Part shown: in pieces, positions 13,638 to 24,547 of the stretch
Position numbering within the stretch: position 1 is the stretch's first letter
Layout of the letters: the number at the start of each line of letters is the position of its first letter
DNA from: Anisakis pegreffii
Taxonomy: Eukaryota; Nematoda; Chromadorea; Rhabditida; Anisakidae
Direction: 5' to 3'
Length of the DNA: 64,000 nucleotides
Assembly (NCBI GenBank): GCA_035041965.1
Contig: JAPYMA010000587.1
Location: 56,578-120,577 of the forward strand
Notes under the pieces: generated by a model
The model's input: only the letters and a program-made list of their open reading frames with translations
Database searches by the model: none
Told to the model about the DNA's origin: nothing
Translations under genes and position numbers: made by a program

Positions 13638-16616
13638 ATGAACAACAGGTAAGTTTTACGATCCAGCGATAATTTCATTTCCTTCTCTCAATTAATTTTT
13701 TTCTAGAAAATTCCATCTAGATTCCCTCCTATTGCTATCTCAATAGGTAATCTGTCGTATAATTTTTTAGGGAAGCTCCGCGCTACCGTTGTCAGTATTT
13801 TTACGCTACTGTGGCACTTAGGAGCGAATAATCTCTTTGAGTGAGTGAAAAAACTACGACCAGCTCCAGAATTTCATTTCAACATCCCGTTTTTTCATGG
13901 GTGAGTTCGAAAATAACTTCACATTTGTTCTGGGAAGCTGCATAACTCGATGCTAATTTGAAATTCTGAATGCATGGTGTGTGCTTCGAATACAGTTTTC
14001 AAAACTTAAAAATATACATTGTCTCGATGCAATAGACATTTAGCAATGCTTCTTCATTCAATGATTCTACCAGAAATGTGCAGTGATCCAATATCAGGCT
14101 CAAGTAATCCGAGTAAATTATTCGGTTTGTTTAAGGCATCTGCTGAGCTTTGTTTGAATTTTTTCGTAGTTGCACGATGGACGACGACTGCAATAATTCG
14201 TTTGAAGCGGTCGGATGAAAGAGAAGTTGAAATTCATTTGATGAAGATTTGTTGAGGTCTTAGACTGGACTTGATGATTTAAACACGATATTCCATTTCA
14301 CGTCACTTGACCAGTAACAATTCATCAGCCACTTCTTTTGATCTTGCAAGTCAAACTATGATGAGTATATTGTAATATAGCACTATGTCCTAACATCATT
14401 TGCAAAAACGTTACGATGCTTCTTCAGCCACCATTCAATTCTTGTCTTTTCGTTTGCACTTACCTATGGGAAGTTTTTATTCTTTGATTGTGCATATTTG
14501 CATGTGACGACGAGTCGATTGTTCCCCATCTCGAAAAGTCTGCTTCATTTTCGGAATTTGTTTGCATGATGAAGTCAGTCATGAGCCTTTCATAGGTGAG
14601 ATCACCGTTGCGATGAAATCATCAGCAAACGCCATATTGACTAGAATGGCGAGCTATGAACAAATCACTGCCTACCTGGTTAATGTTGTAGTAATCACAC
14701 AAGAATCATCGCTGAAATATCTGCAATACCCATATCTGAATTCGCCTTCTCGTGTGCCTCTTGCAAGCAGAATTAGTCGCTCTTTATCGGATGTCAGCAA
14801 CTTTACGAGTCATTCTGTTCGTTCGTATCATTTTTCTTTTTCAACCAAATGACCAAACGTTCGATCAAACAGTGTTTCAACCTTCAACAATGCTTTCGAA
14901 ATATCTATTCATCGTGTTCTCAACCAGAATCATTCAAATCACTAAGCGATGCTATCAAAAGAATATAATAGTGATGTGTCGTTGATGATATTGATTCGTC
15001 ATGATCGGATATTTATCCGAATGAAATGATAAAAAGATTTGCTGAGTTGGTCCCTCGTTTTTGAACTCACCCAGTGCTCGGTCGACTGAGCGAATGCTGT
15101 TGCTGGCGCTGCAGTAGTTCGTTTGAAATGAAACAACAATCAATCGCTAACATTTCGCAATCAATCGCAAACAGCTTCTCTCTTAAGACATCAGCGCTAA
15201 GGGTGTATTACGAAAAAATGTTTCGTTTTAAAGCAGCCAACCAGCAGAAAAAAATATGGTTTCGATTGATTGGTTACTGTAGCGGTGAAACGCTCGAAAA
15301 AGCAGCCGATGTGCAAGAGAGCAATAAGCAACAACTATCGTTCATTCGTTTACCAATGAACAAACTTCATTCGTTGATCATCAATCAAAACATTACGCCG
15401 ATAATTATCACATAATCACTAGTGAATGAATCGAATTTCAAGTTACAAATTCCGAGCATACGGTAGACGCGGATTTCGGTATTCGATGCAGATGAATAAA
15501 TGCAAAATTCACCGTTTAGTGAACCAGGAACGCTCTATAGGGCATCTGTAAACAAGGCCGTAAACTGGCGTGCTGAGGAGGTTTGTAGGTTGAAGCAGGC
15601 AATAGACCAGAATTATTGTGAATGCATTTTCACTTAACATGGTCAGTGGGCAGTGAATAAGATGCTTTCTGGAACAAGGCGTAAACTGAATGCGTTCTAT
15701 ATGGTCTTGGCGAACGTCGGATTTCGCTCCGAATCCAGTCGTACCCACATGCTCTCCTTGGTAGATGGTGTTCCATAAGCTTTAGTGTAGCATGATTAAA
15801 GTAGTGAACATGTATAAAGGTTCTAGATGCTGCATGAATAGGAGCTGATGGCATCATTTTTTACATCATTTGACATTGTTTCTTCGCAGTTTACCCAATC
15901 AAAAGTCTATTTTTATTTGTAGTCATATTTGCATAAACTATTTATCTACCAAATCTTACTGCTGAACAAGTTGATGAAATTTGGTGAGGATTCTGCTGAT
16001 CAAGTTTTCATCAGCGGTTTTTGCATGAATTGCTTTGATCCCTGCTATTTCAAGCAGTGATCTGCGAATGGGCATCTGAATGAGAACGTCCAACTTTTGT
16101 GTGCTCGTTGGATTTTGCTTTGAAAAGTGTCAAACCTTAAGTTTCTTTTTCTAAAGATTCAATTTTTCCCATGACGCTCAGATGCAAGCAGATACGATCT
16201 TCGAAGGTGGAATGAGAATTAATTTACAATGACATTTTAATGAATATTTTTAGGTTTCATCAGCGTTCCGACAATTGTTTTTTATTGGTTTGCAACTGGT
16301 TTTTTGAACTGGTGAAAGAACAACCTTTATTGGGGTCATCTGGCTCATTAACACTGCCTATCTCCTGATTAATTTGACGGTTTGCCTAAGTCGTATTCTT
16401 TTACGTTTGCAAATTGATTTTCGTACATATTCGTAAGAAATCAAAATACTTGGTTTAGAAATCAAAATCAAAATGCACAATATTTGCAATAAATCATATT
16501 TTTATTTTGATTTCGATTTTTATACTTTTGATGACCTATTTATGTGACATTTCTGCAAAATTCTTCGACGTTTTCGCCTATTTTTTTCGTGTTTTACTGT
16601 CTCCCATAATCGAAGG
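13638..16616. other. Gene-poor stretch with unremarkable open frames
   Basis: Plus-strand frames at 14,019-14,255, 14,562-14,852 and 15,074-15,415 are open but have no convincing splice borders and resemble no known family. Near 16,437-16,514 a short unit GAAATCAAAAT occurs twice (16,438 and 16,458) and once inverted (16,504-16,514), which would form an 11-bp stem with a 35-nt loop. Confidence 0.35.
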
Positions 16617-16979
16617 ATGCGCAAATTGCTATTATCAAATACGCATCGGATTCGATTTGAAGGCTTTGAAAAATCGGAAGTTTTGACAGTAGAAAAATTC
16701 CCCCTTCTGCTGATAGATCTGAATGAATCTAAAGGATGTGAAGATCACTACAATATGATCGTTGAATTACATGGCATGAATTGAACGAGTTAATTCATGT
16801 AAACATTCTAGAAACCGGAAACCTTTTTATGGTCACTCTTCGAGAAGGTGCTGACGCTCTAGTCAATTTGCGAGAAAATGTCATAAATTTTCGCAATTTT
16901 GAACGACCATCAACCACTGATGAAAAACGACAAGGTTTTTGTCCCCTCAATGAGAAGACAGACACGCTTTCAAGTGGTA
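16617..16979 (+). pseudogene. Two adjacent exon-like frames, possibly remnants of one gene
   Basis: Frame 1 starts at ATG 16,617 and runs 55 codons to TGA at 16,781-16,783. It contains SNTHRIRFEGFEKSEVLTVE. Frame 2 overlaps its end, is open from 16,766 and reaches a GTATGT donor near 16,977. It contains ETGNLFMVTLREGADALVNL and RPSTTDEKRQGFCPLNEKTD, and a TTCTAG acceptor precedes it at 16,811. Both translations look coding-like and lie in tandem on one strand with a frame change between them, which would fit a frameshifted remnant or two exons. I recognise neither. Chance cannot be excluded. Confidence 0.2.
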
Positions 16980-16983
16980 TGTT

Positions 16984-19433
16984 CAAAATGTTTGCAAAAT
17001 TTGTGGTGTTGTATTTGAAAATTTGCAAGTGATGTTTTGATGCGGATGGATGCTCGACGTTGACGGTTACCATTAGCAAGTGATCACCCACCAGTAAATC
17101 TCGTCCAGAGCACTACAAATCTTCTTCGGCCTATCCCACAGTGGTCGTATTCAAATTTCAAGTCGGCAACTTGAAAGCGCAATGTGTTGTGTCATATGTG
17201 TACATATGTGTGTGCGCCCATTGTATATGATATGTCCGTCCTATTGTCTTATTATCCTATCCTGTGCAGTCAGTACTCATCCTCCTCAATACATTGTCGT
17301 CGTCGTCGTCAATGTAACAACATCATAACACTTAGCTGACTGCACCCATCATTATTAACCATTATCCTCATTATCATCATTTTCAAATCGGCTGTCCAAC
17401 TGTTCCTTCTACTTTTATTATATCATGTCCTCGGCATCTTCAATCCACACAGCATCATCATCATCTTCTACCGCTAGAAATTCTTCCCTGGTCCGATTAT
17501 AAATCGTCTTGATCCGCTACTTATTATAAGACAATCATAATTTATCATCGAAGAATTTGATTTTCAAAGCAGTACCGCCGTTATGTGGGACAAACATTAT
17601 GCAAGCAAACAAATAGGCATGTGTGAATTACATACACACAAACACAACTAAAACATTTACCGTTATGAATTTGATGTGATCATTCAAATAATTAAGACAC
17701 AGATGAGTATGATTGATTTCGTGCAATTCCATTCATCTCTTTATGATACCGATTTTCTATGACAAATCTATATCTGTTGAATGCATTTCAAACAATCAAA
17801 GTTGATTCGTAGATTAAGCGCAAGGCGGAAATTTCGCTGGTATGTAGATCTTAACGTTGTAGTATTATTGAGGCTGATTACTGCTTGAATTGAATCAATG
17901 TAAGTGTTCAATCAAAAATTGTTCCACGCGAGTCATCTGAAATAAATTTCAATGCTGACTGACTGCTGTGCTCATATCAATTTTGCATTGAAGATTTTCT
18001 GCAATCCAAGCAAAGTTTTGAATCCGTTTTGGAATAGCTAAAGTCTCATATCTTGACAGATTTGTCACATCCCTTCTATAGTTTACTTCTGATTGGTAGT
18101 TTTGCGATGAAACTGATCTAGAATTTGTTACTAATTTTTTCACTGATGATGGTACCAATCAATGAAAAGAGTTGATTATGGTGCAATCAGCAGCTTCCAC
18201 TCAAATCGATTGAAACAAGAATTGCATTATGCACAGATTCATTGACTCACAGACATATCCCTTATCAAATCATTATCGCCGTCAACAATCCTTTAACTGA
18301 ATGGAATTAATAAATGGTGGTTGTAAATCTCACTGAATAATCAATCAAAGTAGCTGATTATCATCGCAATCGATTCACTTTTACGAACATAGTCCCCATC
18401 GCAAGATCAAACACAGATCAACGTTCACCAACGATATGCATGTTCCATATTCATTTTCTCCTTCAGCAATCAATCCCCTCCAGTTAATTACACTAAATTT
18501 ACTGTGGGCAGTAAAGTGTAGAGTTCGAAGCATGCTATTACCTCAATACTACATCACTCTTATGTCATAATTGCACGTGAAAAAACACCTGCGTGCTTGT
18601 CCAATTTCATTCATTTTTGACATTATAACCTTCAATGAGTTCATCTGATTCTGTTCCATTATTTCCTCGAAGTTTCTTATTTGCGCCGTTCATCAATGGA
18701 CAATAATAATTCTCATATTCCACTTGAATTTATCTGCCTTTTAAGAAAAAAATTTTCGCCGAAACACGCTCAGAACCTTTCTTCGACTCGAGTGAGTAAG
18801 TGAGTGCCATTTATCTGAGAATGACGGAACAATTCCATTGAGTTCAGATGTTCCATTATGATGATGACCAGAAATGACGATTACTGGGTACTGTTCTTAA
18901 GCAATCTTCAGAAATTACTGTGATCACTGCTGCACTAACTTTCACATTCACTGAGAATATTATAGGTAATTCGATGAGAAAATTGTCATTTTGATGTGGG
19001 CAGAGTGTGTGCACATGGAATTAATAATCACTCTCATATTAGAGCAACTTTCATGCGAAGCACAATAACTGTACTGTTCCCAGCAAGATCGCAGTCAACA
19101 CTCAAATGAAATCGATCGATTGAAGCATTGAGAAGCAAATTGAGTATGTGAAATGCAAAAAAAAAGCTTAAATTCACTAAATTTTGAGAAGTTTTGAAAC
19201 GTTTCGAACAAATGTGCAGTGTAGAGATTTTTGAGAAATTCCATTCGAATATTACTGCGAATTGGCAGAAAACTCGATCAAACACTTTTGATCTCCTGAT
19301 GTTGTCAACTGCTCCATCGAATAGTCGTTGAGGATTTGTCGCTGAATGTAACTCTTGAATTTCATCTCTGAAATTTTCTGAAGGATTATACATTTTCTTT
19401 TGCTATAACGTAAATTGCTCAGACAAACGGATA
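16984..19433. other. Non-coding stretch with simple repeats
   Basis: A CGTCGT run lies near 17,297-17,311 and there are ATC-rich simple repeats around 17,340-17,475. No gene, RNA or element was recognised. Confidence 0.4.
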
Positions 19434-19555
19434 GAAGCCAGATCATAGCCTGGCTCAGGTTCACAACATCAACGATATTAGTACACCACTCGGTTTTGAG
19501 CGAAACTCTTTTCCGCGAACGAGAGTCAAACCCGCCACATACCAACTACCGCTTG
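19434..19555 (-). mobile_element. SINE-like dispersed repeat, copy 1
   Basis: The core at 19,434-19,500 recurs at 24,843-24,916 in mab-5 intron 1. Shared blocks include TGGCTCAGGTTCA and TACACCACTCGGTTT. Read on the minus strand, this copy is preceded by a tRNA-like T arm: GCGGG, the loop TTTGACT, then CTCGT, close to a B-box. An A-box-like GGTAGTTGG lies a little upstream. This fits a degraded tRNA-derived SINE. An alternative is a non-LTR retrotransposon fragment, because both copies can be read on the minus strand as TEWCTNI followed by EPEP(P)GY, with a frameshift here. Confidence 0.4.
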
Positions 19556-19560
19556 GGACT

Positions 19561-22500
19561 TTCATAAAATGGCATTAAATATGGGTTTTGCTCTCTTGTG
19601 ATTCGTTCTCGACCGACAATTCTGCTATTTGAATATCCTATTTGATTCACTCTTTCAAGTTTTTGCATGTTCATCGACTCTGTGGCGAATGCTATGTGAT
19701 ATGGTTGAGTAAGTAAATTCATTCAAAGAAGAAATTATATGATTGCTATTAATGATACACTGACTGGTACTGGTATGATGCACTTCTGTAAAATTTTCAT
19801 CAGTGTGTGAACAATTGGAATTTGCTTTGGTTGAAGCTATTTTACGAATTCATTCATCAGTTCGCCATCAGAAATGAAAAACGTTTGATTGCAAAATGTC
19901 AAGATAACAGCATAAGTTACGTTGAAATCGGAAAGGTTCCTGTAACACTGTTGAAAAATCTAGTTTTCCAATATTTTTCGATGCACACAGCACAATGTGT
20001 TCAATCCCACACGGTCAATCGTTTCGAATTCTTTGATTATTTGTGAAATCATTCATTTCATCGAAAAAATGCTTCTTTGTCAATTACAGTTTGAATGAAG
20101 AGTACGTTTGCAGTGAGCAAGTACGATAGGCATTCCGGTTTTTACGTTCCAAACAAAATTTTGCAGTTCATAAAATTGCACGAGTTGTTATAGTTTCCAG
20201 CAGACAGGTTCTAGATTTCCACTTAATTATTCAGTGTGAATGAGCGGAAACTTTCGACGACTCACTGAGGTAATATCGAATGTAACGCCGAAGGCAGAAA
20301 TGAATGACTTAGATATGAATGTGTTTTTGAGGAAAATCACTTCTGTGTTATGCATTGAATTGGAAATTTGTAGATGGCGTGCGTGTGCATTCATTATTGA
20401 GTGAATGGAAAAAGTTGAGTGCTAATTAGAGTTTTATCGAAGTTGGCACAGTGAACGTCCACCGTCTAAAGTTTGGTCGCTTTTTCGATCATTTCTATTC
20501 TGATGAAGTGAACAACAAAAAATTCTCATCGATAACGATGTGTGCCAAAGTACATCGCAACGTCGAGTTGTGTAAAGCAAAGCAATAAATCCAAGTTCAA
20601 AGCTATCAACACAACATTACGATGATTTGAGAGTTGTGCGATTTAACTTCGTTTCGTTTTCTGCTTTACTCAAATCAATTCATATGGCGTTGATCCGGCT
20701 TGACAAATGCTCAGTGCGATCTCAAGTGAGTGTCAAAAAATCACTAATGAGAATTCATCGCAAACAAATGAACCTTATTTTCACCAGTCACTACCTTCCA
20801 ACAGATTAAATAAAGATGGCGATTAGCATAAAACTAAATGTTTTTGAGATTGAAATTTCTATCGCAAATACATATGTATGTATGCTTGTGAAATATTTTC
20901 GTGCAATGTTACGGTAGTTTCACCACCAAAGTGTAGTTTATCAGTGGTTTCAAAGAAGAACAAGAAGAAACTTCAAATGTACTCGAAGCGGCCGCCCGCC
21001 CGCCTCTGTGTGCTGCTGTATTGTGTGAGGAATGTGACAATGTCAGTTAAGAAGCAAATCAATTTTGTATCGCCATTAAATTCATTGATCGTTGAAAAAA
21101 TCGAAAACCACCGCAGATTCGTCGTCCCTTTCGAACGTATAGATAAATTCTTTAACGATAACAAATCTGCTGGTCATTACGGCAAGAAGTTGATGAGAAT
21201 TAATTACATTCATTTGATCAACTTTTGAATTATGAATTGTTGAATGTGAACTGTTGTTGCATATTTCATTCCGAAGGCACTGTTCTTGAGCATTCTTTTT
21301 CAACATTCAGATACTGTTTGTTCCGACGACGACGACGATAGCAGATCGGAATTGCAGAAGGCTGAGTATGAATCATTTCACAGTTATATTATTTGAATAC
21401 TGTTATCGATGCTAATGTACACAGAAATACTTGTTTCACAAAAAAAGTTTTCAGTCTGAAAATTCAGCGATCAATTTCATGGAATTGTATATCATCAAGC
21501 AAATGTCATATTTCATGTTGAATCTTTGGATCGACTGACTGACTGACTTGTTGATACCCAAAAGAATTGTTTTTCCTAATGCGTTTATCAAATGAAAATT
21601 AATAGGCGCCATGAAATGTCACTGAATTTAATATGGTTTGAAAGCAAGAAATCAACTCTCTCATAATCAGGCTGAAAATTTTTTCATTGATTTCAATGTG
21701 TTACGGTAATTCCAGTTTTCCAGTGTACATTTGCAACTCAATCAATCAATCGTTACATTCAATGCATTTTTACTGCTGTTGGTGTTGTTGCATGAGCCGG
21801 TTGAGGGCTATTCAAGAGTACCGTCTCGTTTGCGAACAAACTCAAGAATTTGATCAATCAATCAAATCGCACAGTAATGTTCAGATGATTTTTGGAAACC
21901 TGTAAGCTTCAAACTATAATTTAGGTATGCATTTGATTGCAGTGACAGCAGCAGCAACAGCCATGGCAGTAGCATGCAAAGACGATGATGATGATGAAGC
22001 AATTATGCACGTTGACGACTTTGGTGTTTTCGTGTCGTTTGTCAAATGCAAAAATCCATAATTTTCGAAAGATTCTTCTCGTCTCTCTTCACTTGTGGAC
22101 ACTCTTTCGATGCATCCGCACAATCGAATGCGAACCAGCCCAGCAACTCGGCATCACACTAACTCAACCAACTACCGATTATCATTCTCAGTCGTCGTAA
22201 ATTATGCCGACAAACCTGAATAATTTCCGATTTTATTCTGTTCTGTCCGTCACAACATTGATCTGTAATTGAAGTAAGTTATCATGCTCCAACTCTGGCT
22301 TCTTCACACAGTGTAATGGGCTTAATTGCTGATTATGAGTTGAAGGCATGCCTTCAATGATGTGCTGCTTCTGGATGGCTACGATTGTTCCTGTTGATCA
22401 GCTGCTGGGATCAGCAGTTATCGAGTAAGTTTTGGTTGAATTTGATGCTCAATTTTTTTTTGAATTCGTTTCTCTATATATCACATGTTATAAGTTGTGA

Positions 22501-23476
22501 CTGTCTTGAGAATTCTTTCAACGTGTCAAGGAACTGACTATGTTAAGGAAGCGATGCGATAAATGTGATTAACTAAATCCAGAAAGCATTCCTCTTGATC
22601 GAGGCAACATTTTTTCGATCAGTTACTTCATTGAGTTTGAACGTGCGAGGAACGATTGATTGAATGAGACCGGCATTGACACTAAATGAAATGCTTAAAA
22701 GACTCTATTCTTTTTAAGAGGATATCAATTAGGCAAGCAGCTTGGGCTTTTGTAGACATTTGAAGCATATTTGAAGCCTATCTATTCAACCACCTGAACA
22801 GACAGTGAGATAGACCAACTTATGAAATGCTTATGCCCAATGGCGATTCTTAACGTGATCTGATCTATGAATCTGCTTTAAATTATTGTCATAATCATGC
22901 GCCTAGCCTAGCAGTATCCGTTCAAAACTACTATGAGACTTTAGAGCTAGATCAGTTGAGATTCTTTGACGACCGAGCATTCAGCAACGATCGGATGACG
23001 GTTGAACAGCAGCCAGTGACTAACTGAATACGATATGACACAGATAGATAAATGTTAATGTTAATGGATTTCAATACTTGGCCAAATGATCAAATGGCTA
23101 TGATAATGAGTTATGGAGTCAAAATTGATAACTGATTGAATAGTATTGATGATTGAAGCATACATATGGGTAGATAATGGAATAAGCCTAAAATAGGTTG
23201 GAAATTTGATAGATTTCTAGGTTATGAATATGAGACAGAAGACATAAAGTAGATGATACAACACAGCATTAGGTGATGGTATATTTGAATGAATGAGCAA
23301 ATGAAGAATATAATGAATGATACACGGACTGATGAAAGCTCCATCTATTCATCCCCTTCTTTATAATATCATATATGAGAATTATATAAACACAACCAAC
23401 AGAAGCTACTGCCGCTGTGCTGCTGCTACATCAGCTTGGCAGAAAAATTTACGACGACATATTTTATGATGGGTTC
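19561..23476. other. Gene-poor stretch upstream of mab-5
   Basis: Open frames such as plus 20,878-21,228 lack splice context and known domains. Short CAG/GTT runs and a GACTGACTGACT run near 21,534-21,548 are present. As the DNA immediately 5' of a Hox gene it may hold long-range control elements, but I cannot point to one. Confidence 0.35.
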
Positions 23477-23665
23477 GAGCCGGCCGAGCCGAGCCGAGCC
23501 GAGTTGAGTTGAGTTGAGTACCCGTGGCGGTATGATGAAAGTCTTTTGCGTTCGCAACGTTCATTGGTCAATATGGCTGGGCGGAGCACTAGCAAGCCTT
23601 TGAAGTGGCCGCCGTCTTAGCGCAACGAACGAGCGCAGGATCGGGAGCGGGCGGCGATATAGTGC
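23461..23665 (+). promoter_or_regulatory. GC-rich segment, putative proximal regulatory region of mab-5
   Basis: About 200 bp of clearly higher G+C than the flanks, lying 0.9-1.1 kb before the mab-5 start codon. It contains an inverted CCAAT (ATTGG, near 23,563) about 15 bp before a GGCTGGGCGG box (23,575-23,584). No TATA box is evident. The position and composition suggest a promoter or proximal enhancer; this is inference. Confidence 0.3.
23477..23520 (+). repeat. GAGCC/GAGTT pentanucleotide tract
   Basis: Repeated GAGCC units pass directly into three GAGTT units and a final GAGTA. The switch of motif partway suggests a C-to-T change that was then copied by slippage. The tract opens the GC-rich segment upstream of mab-5. 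Confidence 0.8.
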
Positions 23666-24528
23666 TGCAATGAATGCTGCTGTCTTCGCATAAACACACA
23701 CTATCTATGAATGCCTTGATCGTCTTCTTGTTCGTCTAAGAATAAAATTCTCCTTGAGAATGCACAATGAGAAGGAAGAGAATGGCAGTGCAAGAGCGTT
23801 CTTAGAGAACAAATGCTGTGTGATTAGCAAACGAATGAAGAATCATCATCCACCAGCCAGCGATATAATCCTTTGAATGTGATAAAATAAAATTGATGAT
23901 GAAAATGTGTTTGGTGAAGTGTTGTGTGGCCCTGCGTGTACGTGAGTGCTGAAGCAGACGATACAAGAAAAATTTTTATCGGTTTCCATTCTGTTCGGTG
24001 TGAGTAGTGGAAGAATGGAATGGCAAGGAGGAAGAATGTATGGAAATGTGAAAGGACACCAAGAAGTGTTTTATTATTATGATTATCACTAATGTTATTA
24101 TGATTATTATCACTATTATTAGTCGAGTTGTAAAGCACTACTAGACCAATCGAATCGTCGTCATCGTGCTATCAAACCAATCGAATTGAATCGAATCATC
24201 GCGTTCTAATTGCGAAAGCGATTTATACTATTGTTGCTGTTTGTTGGTGTTGTTGCAGTAGCAGCAGCAACAACAGCCAATTCAAATGCTCTTTTATTAT
24301 CTCAGTAATGTGTTATTTAATGAGATGACGGCGGCTAGATTTGAGTGTTTTAGTGCTTCTTTATTCTCACTTTTATGTAGTATCTAGAGCCGTTCACACT
24401 TTCGTTTACATGATCGAAATTACATAGTAAAACGATACGATGCGGCGTTATTAAGTACCATTAATACGGTTGTTAAATCGACCATTATTATCGCCATCAA
24501 TACCGTCGTTACTTTTTAAGAGGCCGTC

Positions 24529-24530
24529 AG
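24529..24530 (+). promoter_or_regulatory. Candidate trans-splice acceptor of mab-5
   Basis: CCGTCAG ends at 24,530, 17 nt before the ATG at 24,548. TTTTTAAG ends ten bases earlier. Either could accept a spliced leader, as is common in nematodes, and the short leader supports this ATG as the start. Confidence 0.35.
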
Positions 24531-24547
24531 TCGTGCGCTCGCAAATT

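Noticed and set aside
15074..15415. 113-codon plus-strand open frame
   Set aside because: No homology recognised, no splice sites and a low-complexity, Ile/Lys/Asn-rich end.
20878..21228. 116-codon plus-strand open frame
   Set aside because: No domain, no acceptor or donor, and equally long antisense frames overlap it.
24470..24547. Extended N-terminus for mab-5 starting at 24,470
   Set aside because: The upstream codons do not resemble a Hox N-terminus, the frame there begins with a non-ATG codon, and candidate acceptors lie between them and the ATG at 24,548.
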